From positions 1-43,632 of the forward strand of contig JAJRUH010000122.1 of assembly GCA_024277895.1 (NCBI GenBank): a stretch of 43,632 nt of DNA, written 5' to 3'. Of the stretch, positions 7,778-17,100 are shown piece after piece. The translations under genes and the position numbers were made by a program. Source of the stretch: Bacteroidota bacterium. GTDB taxonomy: Bacteria > Bacteroidota > Bacteroidia > Bacteroidales > JAADGE01. How positions within the stretch are numbered: position 1 is the stretch's first letter; every line of letters starts with the position of its first letter. Under the pieces are notes generated by a model. It searched no databases. It saw only the letters and a program-made list of their open reading frames with translations, and was not told where the DNA came from.

Positions 7778-9421
7778 TCAATTTTTATCCGATGATTTTT
7801 TTACATAATACACAGAAATTCCGATAGAAATGAAAGCCAAAACCAAAAAAGCTGCAATTCTGTATATAACATTAATATTTTCCAAGTCAACAAAAAATAA
7901 ATATACTGAGGCTGTACCTAAGGTGCCGATTGCCATATATCGATATTTCACGTTTTTTAAGATTATACTTAAAACAAAATATATTAGAGCAGCTATTGAC
8001 CAAGAAATTGTAACATAAGCTGTTAATCCTTTGTATAAGGCATATAAAAAAGAAAAGAATAAAACAAATAAATAAATATTTCGAATAAATTGAGTTTCCA
8101 GAGTAAGTCTTTCTTTATACCGGTTAATAATACGAGCCGAAATTCCTGCTACTATAGGGAATGAAAAATTAATAACAGAAATATGCTCATTGTATCCGAA
8201 ATATGCAATGCATAAAATAAGAAATAATACCGTGTTTAATACTACAATAATTCTTGATTTGAACCATAAAGACATTGACAAAACAAGTAAACTTTGAATT
8301 GTAAGTGTAAGAAAAACCATCGGAATTTTAAAAATACCGTAAAAAGAAACACTCATAGCCACAAAACCATATACTGCATATAAAGCAGACGAATAATGCC
8401 ATTGCGAATATTTTTTCAAAATTATTGAATATAAAATACAAAAAACAGAAATTGAGGCAAATATTATTTGAAAATTATCTTTAAAAAACAATAATGACCA
8501 TAAAATAATCAAAACTGAAAACCCAAAGCCGTTAAGAATTAGTGATGAAAGGATAACATTCTTTTTTAATAATTTTTTTTGTTTTGCAAAAAATACTAAC
8601 GAAAAAATTCCGGCTGTTGCTGACAAATAAAATTCAGAAAACTGATTTTTTATTACTCCTGCAGCCGGATGATTCATTATCGGATTACCCGCAGCCCACA
8701 GAATAAACCCGGAATAACTGAGAATTATTGAATAGATTAATATTTTTGTCCAACCGAAACGAAATAAAAAATAGATACTGCCTGCTGCCGTCAAAGTCAA
8801 TAACGGTAATAAAATATGCGTTTTATTACTCAATACGCCAATTATTATTATATAAAATAAACCTAATAATGCGTTTTCTTCAGATTCCTTTTTAACAGAT
8901 TTATATATCTGATAAATAACAAATAATGACAATAAAAACAGACTGAAATATTTGTTTGCAATAAAGGGATTATTCGTAAAAAAATGTAATTCAACTGTTA
9001 CATAAAATAAAAACAGCTTCGCAAATAATGTGAATATTTTTGACAAATAAATCAGATTTTTTTGAATCTTCTTGGCTAAAAATATCATTGTTAAAGCAAA
9101 AATAGATCCTACACAAGCTGCTAGTAGCGATTGTCCTTTAGATTGTATAAACAAATGAAGGAAAATTCCTGCGAATAATAATACAATATTGCCGAACCAA
9201 GCCAAACCATACATACCGATATTGGCTTCAAGAGCAGGTTTTTTTAAAGAATCAGGTAAAGAAAAGTCAACTTTTTCCGGGTTCTTTGTTAGTGATTTTT
9301 CGGTTAAAAGCGGAATTTTATTTTTTTCAAGTCTTTTTTCAATCGCTGAAATTCTATTCTCCAGAAAAGAAATTTTTTCAGTTAAGAGTAAAATTTCCGA
9401 TTGATATTTTTTTTCAGGCAT
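7778..9421 (-). CDS. DUF2339-type polytopic membrane protein
   Basis: This 547-residue protein has an N-terminal coiled coil (about residues 5-35, ISFLENRISAIEKRLEKNK), a short linker, and then about fourteen to sixteen hydrophobic helices to the C-terminus. The combination matches DUF2339 predicted membrane proteins, whose function is unknown. No catalytic motif is visible. A TACATTTG on the minus strand (9463-9470) is a possible -7 promoter box 40-50 bases upstream of the start, but no TTG sits at the usual distance. It precedes the alkD-like gene by 15 bases, so both may be on one transcript. Confidence 0.7.
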   Translation of the reverse strand: MPEKKYQSEILLLTEKISFLENRISAIEKRLEKNKIPLLTEKSLTKNPEKVDFSLPDSLKKPALEANIGMYGLAWFGNIVLLFAGIFLHLFIQSKGQSLLAACVGSIFALTMIFLAKKIQKNLIYLSKIFTLFAKLFLFYVTVELHFFTNNPFIANKYFSLFLLSLFVIYQIYKSVKKESEENALLGLFYIIIIGVLSNKTHILLPLLTLTAAGSIYFLFRFGWTKILIYSIILSYSGFILWAAGNPIMNHPAAGVIKNQFSEFYLSATAGIFSLVFFAKQKKLLKKNVILSSLILNGFGFSVLIILWSLLFFKDNFQIIFASISVFCILYSIILKKYSQWHYSSALYAVYGFVAMSVSFYGIFKIPMVFLTLTIQSLLVLSMSLWFKSRIIVVLNTVLFLILCIAYFGYNEHISVINFSFPIVAGISARIINRYKERLTLETQFIRNIYLFVLFFSFLYALYKGLTAYVTISWSIAALIYFVLSIILKNVKYRYMAIGTLGTASVYLFFVDLENINVIYRIAAFLVLAFISIGISVYYVKKSSDKN

Positions 9422-9590
9422 AATTATAGATAAATGTTAAACAACATTAATATACAACAATTCAAATGTATGAAAAATAATAACCAAAAAAAATAATTAT
9501 TGTTAGAAATATCAAATATCTGTTACTTATTAGATGAGACATGTTAATGAATTGCTGCTGTATAATAAGAAAAATAAATCCGATCTTATT

Positions 9591-9620
9591 TTGTATAGTA
9601 ATATTAAAATATTAACTTTG
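9591..9620 (+). promoter_or_regulatory. Bacteroidota-type promoter for the cytochrome/ferredoxin/NrfD operon
   Basis: TTG at 9591-9593, then 19 bases, then TAACTTTG at 9613-9620. This fits the known Bacteroidota housekeeping consensus (-33 TTG and -7 TAnnTTTG). Transcription would begin near 9627, about 60 bases before the cytochrome ATG. The rest of the 264-base gap 9422-9685 holds no recognisable gene. Confidence 0.6.
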
Positions 9621-9685
9621 TTAAAAAGTATGTTATAAAACAATGTTAGAAAACAACACGATATTTATAAATAAAACCTCATAAC

Positions 9686-10138
9686 ATGCCTCAGCAGATA
9701 AAAAAATTATTAATTGTATTTACAATTGTTTTCGGAATTTTTTTCATAATTAAATATGCGCTAAAACCAAAATCATTTGGCGAATTTGGTCATTACAGAG
9801 GTCTTGCGATTATCGAAAATGAAAACAAACAAGTAAAATATGTCGGAATTGAAGCCTGTAATGAATGTCATGATGATATTGTAAGTTATAAAAAAGAGGG
9901 TCCTCATGTAAATCTCCAATGTGAAGTTTGTCACGGTCCCGGTTATTTACACATTCAGGATCCTGAGACCAACAAACTGATAATTCCTTCAAAAAGAGAA
10001 AATTGCGGAATTTGTCATCAAAAAAATGCTGCCAGATCGGAGAATAATATTACACAAGTAGATTTAAAAGAGCATAATGTAGAAAATAAATGTATTGATT
10101 GTCATAAATCCCACAATCCTTATGAATTTAAAGACTGA
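9686..10138 (+). CDS. Membrane-anchored tetrahaem c-type cytochrome
   Basis: This 150-residue protein has one N-terminal membrane segment (about residues 8-25) and no lipobox, so it is anchored with the haem domain outside the inner membrane. Four CxxCH haem sites are seen at residues 58-62 (CNECH), 79-83 (CEVCH), 107-111 (CGICH) and 136-140 (CIDCH). Other histidines (36, 74, 89, 130, 145) could be distal ligands. Size and arrangement recall the small cytochromes of Nrf/Dsr-type electron-transfer modules (NrfB, DsrJ). Its 3' end overlaps the next gene by 17 bases, indicating coupled translation with the ferredoxin. Probable role: electron carrier between the ferredoxin/NrfD pair and an unknown periplasmic partner. 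Confidence 0.88.
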   Translation: MPQQIKKLLIVFTIVFGIFFIIKYALKPKSFGEFGHYRGLAIIENENKQVKYVGIEACNECHDDIVSYKKEGPHVNLQCEVCHGPGYLHIQDPETNKLIIPSKRENCGICHQKNAARSENNITQVDLKEHNVENKCIDCHKSHNPYEFKD

Positions 10139-10889
10139 AAAATCAAGCAGAAGAAAATTCCTGAACACTGTTGCATTATTAACGGGAGGGCTTCTTGTAT
10201 CATCTGTTACGAAGCCTTTTAACGGTTTATTGGCAGCATCAAATAAACCCGAAGGCAACGGACCTTGGTACGGTATAGGAATAGATATTGAAAAGTGTAT
10301 TGGTTGCGGAAGATGTGCCAATGCCTGTAAAGAAGAGAATGATGTGCCTCGCGTTCCTTTTTATTTTCGTTCTTGGGTAGAACAATATACAATTAAAAAC
10401 GACGGAGAAATAATTGTTGAATCCCCAAACGGCGGTATTGACGGGTTTACACAAAGTGTGCCTGATGAGGATATTTTTAAATCCTTTTTTGTGCCGAAAA
10501 TGTGTAATCATTGTTCAAAACCTCCCTGTGTTCAAGTCTGCCCTGTAGGTGCAACATTTGAGACAAAAGAGGGAGTTGTTTTAGTTGACAGTAATTATTG
10601 TATTGGTTGCGGGTACTGTGTTCAGGCATGTCCGTACGGATGCAGGTACATTCATCCCGAAAAAAAGACAGCAGACAAATGTTCTTTATGTTATCACAGA
10701 ATTTCAAAAGGAATTGCTCCTGCTTGTATGGAAATATGCCCGAATGATGCACGAATATTCGGTAATCTGAGAGATAAAGAAGGGGAACTGGTAAAATTCC
10801 TGAAAGAACATACATGCCATGTGTTAAAACCTGAAATGAATACAGGAAGTAAATTATTCTATAATGCACTTAATCAAGAGGTAAAATAA
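10122..10889 (+). CDS. Tat-exported ferredoxin subunit with four [4Fe-4S] sites (NrfC/PsrB/DsrO-like)
   Basis: The start chosen is the ATG at 10122 (255 residues) because it gives a proper twin-arginine leader, SSRRKFLNTVALLTGG; a TTG at 10095 in the same frame would only add nine residues. Four cysteine clusters are seen: CIGCGRCANACK from residue 59, CNHCSKPPCVQVCP, CIGCGYCVQACP and CSLCYHR...CMEICP. This is the pattern of the electron-transfer subunit of NrfD/PsrC-type complexes, which passes electrons between quinone and periplasmic partners. The stop TAA shares a base with the ATG of the following NrfD gene (TAATG), so translation is coupled. Family secure; partner unknown. Confidence 0.92.
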   Translation: MNLKTEKSSRRKFLNTVALLTGGLLVSSVTKPFNGLLAASNKPEGNGPWYGIGIDIEKCIGCGRCANACKEENDVPRVPFYFRSWVEQYTIKNDGEIIVESPNGGIDGFTQSVPDEDIFKSFFVPKMCNHCSKPPCVQVCPVGATFETKEGVVLVDSNYCIGCGYCVQACPYGCRYIHPEKKTADKCSLCYHRISKGIAPACMEICPNDARIFGNLRDKEGELVKFLKEHTCHVLKPEMNTGSKLFYNALNQEVK

Positions 10890-12079
10890 TGGATCCGAGA
10901 TATGAAGCTTTATATGAAGCACTAAAAAATGTTCACGGTTATATCTATCCGAATGAAATTAGTTTAACCTGGTCAATTTTAATTGTAGAATACCCCTATA
11001 TTACGGGTTTAGTTGCCGGAGCCTTTATTTTGGCTTCACTCAACCGAGTTTTTAAAATTAAAGCTTTAGAGCCTACCTATATTATTTCATTGCTAACCGC
11101 TTTTGCTTTTCTGCTTGTTGCTACAATGCCTTTAATCAGCCATTTGGGTAAGCCGCTAAGATTCTGGGAAATAATGATTACCCCGCACTCGACTTCAGCA
11201 ATGGCAATATTCGGATTTGTATATTTATGGTATCTGATGATTGTTTTGTTGCTCGAAATTTGGTTTGACTACAGGTATGATTTTGTTATTTGGTCAAGAG
11301 AGAAAAAAGGCGTGATGAAATACGTGTATAAAATTCTTACATTAGGAGCCATGGGAACATCGGAAAAAGATTTGAAATGGGATAAAAAGATTGGTTATTT
11401 TATTACTGTTGTCGGAATTCCGTCAGCATTTCTTCTGCACGGTTATGTCGGTTTTATTTTCGGGTCGGTAAAAGCAAATCCTTGGTGGTCTTCAGTTATG
11501 ATGCCTGTTATTTTCTTATTTTCAGCTATGGTTTCAGGTATTGCTCTTGTACTTTTTGTATATATGGGAATAAACTTTATAAGAAAAAAAGTTCAAAATA
11601 TGCCTACTCTTGATTCAATAGGCAAATATCTCTTTTATATCCTAATTATTGATTTTACTCTTGAATCACTTGACCAGATACATCGAATATATGAAGCAAA
11701 CGAATCATTTGAAATAATATCAATGCTTGTTTCGGGAAAATTATTTTTTACATTGGGAATAATGCAAGTTACTGTAGGAACACTTATTCCGTTATTAATT
11801 TTAGGACTTTTTCAATTCTTTAAACCGGCTGATAAAATAAGGAAAATTGCTTATTTCATAATTTCAATTTTTGTTCTTACAGGTGTATTCTTTATGAGGT
11901 GGAATGTTGTTATAGGCGGTCAGCTTTTTTCAAAAAGTTTACATGGTTTTACAACTTACAATCTCGGATTCGGAGGTCAGGAAGGATTTTTAATGGCTCT
12001 TTTTTGGATGATTATTCCGTTTGGAATATTAGCATTTTTACTTTGGCTTTTACCGCCGTGGAAAAAAACTGTACATTAA
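10889..12079 (+). CDS. NrfD/PsrC-type quinone-interacting membrane subunit
   Basis: This 396-residue integral membrane protein has about nine to ten helices, in the size range of NrfD/PsrC/DsrP proteins. It normally oxidises or reduces quinol in the membrane and exchanges electrons with an FeS subunit such as the one just upstream. Typical features are the N-terminal stretch ISLTWSILIVEYPYITGLVA, conserved HLGKPLRFWE after the third helix, and FLLHGYVGFIFGS with TPHSTSAM nearby. It is translationally coupled to the ferredoxin gene through TAATG. No molybdopterin or other catalytic subunit gene is adjacent: the next gene on this strand is an SDR protein after 387 bases. Confidence 0.9.
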   Translation: MDPRYEALYEALKNVHGYIYPNEISLTWSILIVEYPYITGLVAGAFILASLNRVFKIKALEPTYIISLLTAFAFLLVATMPLISHLGKPLRFWEIMITPHSTSAMAIFGFVYLWYLMIVLLLEIWFDYRYDFVIWSREKKGVMKYVYKILTLGAMGTSEKDLKWDKKIGYFITVVGIPSAFLLHGYVGFIFGSVKANPWWSSVMMPVIFLFSAMVSGIALVLFVYMGINFIRKKVQNMPTLDSIGKYLFYILIIDFTLESLDQIHRIYEANESFEIISMLVSGKLFFTLGIMQVTVGTLIPLLILGLFQFFKPADKIRKIAYFIISIFVLTGVFFMRWNVVIGGQLFSKSLHGFTTYNLGFGGQEGFLMALFWMIIPFGILAFLLWLLPPWKKTVH

Positions 12080-12329
12080 TAAAATATATAATGACTTCAA
12101 ATTTTTCGAAAGAATTATTTTACTACAGTAATATTAATTTTTCGTTATTAAGTCTGATAAATATTTTTAAAAACAGAATAAAATATTCATTTATTCGGAA
12201 ATAACACATTATTAACTTCAGTACTGTTTTCTCAATTTGAAAATTTATACACTAACATAGATTTTTGTTATATTTAAATACATTTTGAAACCGAGTTATT
12301 TGTAAATAAGATAATGCGCATTCAGCTGA

Positions 12330-12405
12330 CTAAATAATATAAACTCACAGAGTTTCACAGATATTTCTGTGTGAATCTGTGTTATCTGTGTGAAATTTAA
12401 TATAG
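12330..12405. repeat. CACAGA/TCTGTG-rich intergenic sequence
   Basis: Repeated CACAG and CTGTG words form several short inverted repeats, for example CACAGA-TATT-TCTGTG, followed by GAATCTGTGTTATCTGTGTG. It lies in the 387-base gap 12080-12466 before the SDR gene. I recall similar text as a dispersed intergenic repeat in other genomes. Nothing else is recognisable in the gap apart from a 37-codon ORF at 12091-12204 that cannot be supported. Confidence 0.5.
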
Positions 12406-12466
12406 AAACCGGTATTGATAAAAATGTTAGTATTAGTTAAGTGTCTAATTCAATAATATTATAACA

Positions 12467-13885
12467 ATGAGAATACTTTTGACAGGAGCTAACGGATACA
12501 TAGGAAAAAGATTATTACCGAATCTTGTTCAGGAAGGTCATACGGTTATATGCTGTGTACGAGATAAAAACAGGTTTAACCCTCCCGAATCATTAATACA
12601 AAACATAGAAATAACAGAAATTGATTTTCTTGATAAGAATTCAATTACAAAAATTCCGCAAAATATTGACGGAGCTTATTATCTTATGCACTCAATGACT
12701 TCATCTTCAGCTTATGAAAAGAAAGAACTGATTTGTGCTTCAAATTTTAAAGAAGCCGTTAACAAAACCAAAATCAGGCATGTCGTTTATTTATCCGGAA
12801 TAATAAATGAGACATCTCTCTCCAGACATTTATTGTCACGAAAAGCCGTTGAAGATGAACTGGCAAAAGGGAATTATAATTTTACAACTTTAAGGGCAGG
12901 TATAATAATAGGTTCAGGAAGTGCATCTTTTGAAATTATCAGAGATTTGACAGAAAAAATTCCTTTATTACTGACACCGATTTGGGTTAGAACAAAATGT
13001 CAGCCCATAGGAGTGAGAGATGTTAAAAACATACTTACTAAAACAATGTTTAATGTCGAAACTTATAATAAAAATTTTGATATCGGCGGTCCGGATATTC
13101 TTACTTACAAAGAAATGCTGCTCGGATATGCAAAAGTCAGAGGACTTAAAAGGAAACTTCTGATTTTCCCTTTGATTACTCCTAAAATTTCCTCATATTG
13201 GTTATATTTTTTGACCTCAACTTCCTATAAACTCGCAACTGCACTGGTACAAAGTATGAATGTAGAAGTTGTATGCCGAAATTGTGATATAAATAAAATC
13301 TTAGATATTACACCAATCGGTTATGAGCAAGCTTTAAAAAGGACTCTTTTACGAATAGAAGAACATCAAATTGTTTCGAGTTGGAAAGACTCGTTGGTGA
13401 GCGGCCGAATAAAAGTAGATTTATCTGAATTTATGAAAGTCCCGACTTTCGGATGCAATATATATCATCTCGAAAGGAAAGCAATTAATCGTGAGCGATC
13501 TATTGATAAAATCTGGAGTATCGGCGGTAATACCGGTTGGTACAGGGCTGATTGGTTATGGGGAATAAGAGGTTTTCTCGATAAAGTCTTCGGCGGAGTG
13601 GGGTTGAGAAGAGGCCGAACAGATGATTTTGAAATTCATACCGGAGATGCTGTTGACTTTTGGCGTGTTTTATATGCAAACAAAGAAGAAGGACGATTAC
13701 TGCTTTATGCTGAAATGAGACTTCCCGGAGAAGCTTGGTTAGAATTCAGATTTACTAAAAATAATATCTTACATCAAACAGCAACATACAGACCAAAGGG
13801 ACTTTTAGGACGTTTATATTGGATTTCTGTTTACCCTTTCCACGGTTATATTTTTAAAGGAATGATAAATAAAATAACCGAGTAA
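12467..13885 (+). CDS. NAD(P)-binding SDR/epimerase-like protein with C-terminal DUF2867
   Basis: This 472-residue two-domain protein starts with an atypical short-chain dehydrogenase Rossmann domain carrying GANGYIGKRL (GxxGxxG) at about residues 7-16, with the strand ending CVRD and the DGAYYLMHSM and HVVYLSGI segments. The classical YxxxK is not evident, which fits NmrA/YbjT-like members. From about residue 320 comes DUF2867, marked by NTGWYRADWLWGIRGFLDK, VGLRRGR and PGEAWLEFRF. The fusion is well known in Bacteria but has no firm biochemical role. It is a single gene. The reverse-strand neighbour downstream is only an alkD fragment. Confidence 0.85.
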   Translation: MRILLTGANGYIGKRLLPNLVQEGHTVICCVRDKNRFNPPESLIQNIEITEIDFLDKNSITKIPQNIDGAYYLMHSMTSSSAYEKKELICASNFKEAVNKTKIRHVVYLSGIINETSLSRHLLSRKAVEDELAKGNYNFTTLRAGIIIGSGSASFEIIRDLTEKIPLLLTPIWVRTKCQPIGVRDVKNILTKTMFNVETYNKNFDIGGPDILTYKEMLLGYAKVRGLKRKLLIFPLITPKISSYWLYFLTSTSYKLATALVQSMNVEVVCRNCDINKILDITPIGYEQALKRTLLRIEEHQIVSSWKDSLVSGRIKVDLSEFMKVPTFGCNIYHLERKAINRERSIDKIWSIGGNTGWYRADWLWGIRGFLDKVFGGVGLRRGRTDDFEIHTGDAVDFWRVLYANKEEGRLLLYAEMRLPGEAWLEFRFTKNNILHQTATYRPKGLLGRLYWISVYPFHGYIFKGMINKITE

Positions 13886-13948
13886 GTTGAATTTAATTTC
13901 GGTAATTAATAATAACTCCGGGTGTATTATTATTTGTTTTAATATTGT

Positions 13949-14029
13949 TTACAAAGCAGAAAAAACCGCAATTTTCGGGTTTGAATTTTTTTCAAATTCA
14001 CTTTCCGAAGTTTTGATGTAATCGTTCAT
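13949..14029 (-). pseudogene. Duplicated 5' fragment of the alkD-like gene
   Basis: Bases 13968-14031 match 7701-7764 with a single difference, covering the start codon and about the first 21 codons of the alkD-like gene at 7091-7762. The fragment reads MNDYIKTSESEFEKNSNPKI, with Lys in place of one Arg, then diverges (AVFSAL) and stops, giving a 26-codon ORF. No later part of alkD is present. The surrounding gap 13886-14191 (306 bases) otherwise holds the stem-loop at 14121-14172 and no gene. Confidence 0.85.
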
Positions 14030-14120
14030 TTTTTCGTTATAAAATTTGAAAAATTATAAGACTCGATGCGTTTAAAAAATCGTCGGGTCGGATAAACCGT
14101 TAAAAGATACGGATAAAGAA

Positions 14121-14172
14121 ATCAAGGTGTGAATTATTATTCACATTTAATTAACAATTCACACCTTGATTA
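14121..14172 (-). terminator. Stem-loop after the alpha-2-macroglobulin gene
   Basis: AATCAAGGTGTGAATT (14121-14136) pairs perfectly with AATTCACACCTTGATT (14157-14172) around a 20-base loop. It lies 20 bases beyond the stop of the minus-strand macroglobulin gene. On that strand the stem is followed by TTCTTTATCC, a weak T-rich tail, so it may act as a terminator or as an mRNA 3' stabiliser. Confidence 0.55.
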
Positions 14173-14191
14173 TCAGTTAATTACAAAATTT

Positions 14192-17100
14192 TTATTCAAC
14201 CGTAACATATTTTCCGCCTTTTTGCGAGTATATGCTTTCGTCGTACATAGCACTGCAACTGACGGGCGGCATCCAAAATTTTCCTTTATAGCTTGCATTA
14301 AGCAGAACTCTGAAAGTTTTGCTTTTACCTCTGTTTAAATCAAAATATGTGTAAACTCTGTCGTCTCTGAAATCAACATTTTCGGCATTGTTTGAAGAAA
14401 AGTATGCACTGTTATAAAGTCGCGTATTGATAATTTCCCATCCGGAAGGGAATATTTGTGAAAGTGCCATATTGCGGTAATCTTTCAAAATTCCGGGATG
14501 AGTAACGGTAACATTTGCGACAAAATCGGTTCCCTGTTCAATTTTTAAGGGCGAAACAGGTGTTCCGTCGGGCAAAGTGTATGTAACTTTCATTCTTAAA
14601 TCTTTTTCTTTATTCAGAGAACTTCCTATTTCCGGTATTCCGCTTAAAATTATGCGAACGTAAATCATTTCCGAACCGGTATTTTTTATGTTCAATTTTC
14701 CGCTTTTTGTTCCTTTTATGTTCATATTAATTTGCGAAACAGCTTTTTCGGAACTTATGTTTTGTGCTTTGCCGGAGTTTAAACTGTATTGATATTTCAT
14801 TGTTTTACTTTTATTTACGGAAGCATACATTGAAACCGCAATAAGCGAATATGCCGTTGTTTGCGTGCTCATATATTTGTTTGTCGATAATTCTTCCGAA
14901 ATTTCTTTCAGAAGTTTAAAAGCAAGGGGTTTGTTTCCGGTTAATATTAAAGTTTCCAAAATCATTGCCTTGTCTCTTGTTGCCGTTCCGAAAGTGTATG
15001 AGAGTTCGATATAATTTTTTATGTCGGTGCCTAATCCGGCAATCATATTTCTTGCCGTTGTTTTTTTGCCGGAAAGCCAATATGCCGCCGCCAAGCGCCA
15101 TTTTGCCGCAAGCGACAGATTTTTGATATTTTTCATTCGGTTCATAGCACTTTTTACGGGATAGCCGGCAAGTGCAAGGGTATAAAGCCGATATGCTTGT
15201 TCTAATTGGGACGACGGTCCGTCGTTAGTCCAATTTTCAGCTTTATTTTTCTGATATTTTTTCCAATTTTGAATTATGTTTGAAGGAACTGCATAGCCCT
15301 TTTTCTTGGCTTCAATCAAAAAATGTCCGGCATAATTTGTTCCCCAAGTACTTACGTTTCTGCCGTTTTGCCAATATGCAAAACCGCCGTTTGAAAGTTG
15401 GAAATTGCTTAATCGTTTTATCCCTTCTTTTATGTTTATTTCAATTTTGTTTTTTTGTTTTTTATTTAGTTCCGTTAAATTTGAAATATACAATTGCGGA
15501 AATACCGATGAGGTTGTTTGTTCAACGCATCCGTAGGGATATTTTATCAGATATTTTAAGCGTTTTTCGAGATTTACGGGCGGAATTGACGATATTTCAA
15601 CTGTTCCGGTGTTTGTTCCGTTTATGCCGACGGGTGTGTATTCCGTATTCCAAGTTTCGCCTGCGGTAAGAACTTTTTCGATTATATCGGTTGTTGAATT
15701 ATTGGGATTTCTTACGTCTATTTCAATTTTATATTCCGATTTGAAATTTCCGGAACTTGCCGTTAAAATAACGGTTCCTTTTCCGATTTTTTTATTTACG
15801 ATAAGCTCAAAATCGGTATTTTCTTCACCTTGTTTATTGAATTTAATTGTTTTTGAAGAAGAGCCGTTTACGGTAAATAAATCGTTGGTTTTGACTTTCA
15901 AAGTAACATTTTTGATATTATTTTTCATAGCAAAAATGCTTGCCGGAAGTTTTACCGTTTCGCCGGGGCTTAAAATTCGCGGCAGGGTTCCGATTACCAT
16001 AAGCGGCTTTATTACCGGAACAGCTTTTTCGGCAGAGCCGTATGCTTCGTTGTTTCCTGCAATAACCATTGTTCTTACGGAACCTATGTAGTTGTCGATT
16101 TTTAAAGTATGCGTTTTTTTGTCGCCTTTTCCGAGCGTAAAAGGTCCGAGATATTTTACAACGGGTTTGAAACGGTTTGCTTTCGTGTTTTTCTGAACGG
16201 ATTCGTCGGCACCTCCTCCTATAGCCATAAGTCGTTCAATTTCACCTGCATACGCACCTATAACTTCGTTATACATATCCCAAGTTTTAACTCCGAGAGC
16301 TTCTTTTGCAAAGAATTTATCCCAAGGATTCGGTGTTTTGAAGCGTGTAATGTCCAACAGACCTTCATCGACAACGGCAAGTGTGTATGTCATCGCTTTT
16401 CTGTTTTTTTCGGAAACGGTGATTTTAAAAGATTTACCGCTTTCAATTTCATCGGGCATTTTAATTTGCGGTTCGAGATGTGTTTCGGGGTCTTCAACCA
16501 TAATAGGAATTGTTCCGTACATTCTTATAGGCAAATCGTTTGCGGTTTGTGCGTGAGGTTGCAACAGGGTAACGTTTACATATATGCCGGGTGTCATTTT
16601 TTTTGTTAATTTGAATTCAAATTTTGTTTCACCTTCTGTTGTAGGTACCCAATATGTTTCTAAAACTTTAGTTCCGTTTTCGATGCTTATTAATGCTCTG
16701 CCGTCTTTTCCCGAAGGGATGGTAATTTTTGCCGTTTCTCCTGTATTGTATTTATCTTTATCGGAAATAAACGTGAGCATACTTGCACCTTCCGAGTCGC
16801 CTTTTTGAGCTCTTCCTGCCCAGCCGGGCCAATCTATGTAAACTATTTTTCCGGTTGAATGTCCTGTTTGTGTATCTTCGGCAATTACGAGATAGCGACC
16901 CCATTCGGGATATTTTACTTCTATTTCCCAGTTTGCTTTTCCTGCGGAAGTAGTAACGTTTCCGGATTTTAAAAGGGTTGCCGAATTTCTGAAATTATAG
17001 CTCGAAACACTGTTGCTTGAAGCGTCGAACCACCATCGCCAGCTTAATTTATAAAATTTCATTTTAATTTTATGGTTTTCTTTCAGAAGTCTGCCTTCGG

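Noticed and set aside
10095-10121. Upstream TTG start for the ferredoxin gene
   Set aside because: It adds residues before the twin-arginine leader; the ATG at 10122 gives a standard Tat signal.
10477-10869. 130-codon ORF opposite the ferredoxin gene
   Set aside because: Antisense to conserved cysteine-cluster coding sequence; no independent support.
12091-12204. 37-codon ORF just after the NrfD gene
   Set aside because: Very AT-rich composition and no recognisable motif; length is compatible with chance.
15280-16609. Several plus-strand ORFs of 70-170 codons opposite the macroglobulin gene
   Set aside because: They lie antisense to a clearly conserved gene and have no domain; shadows of its codon use.
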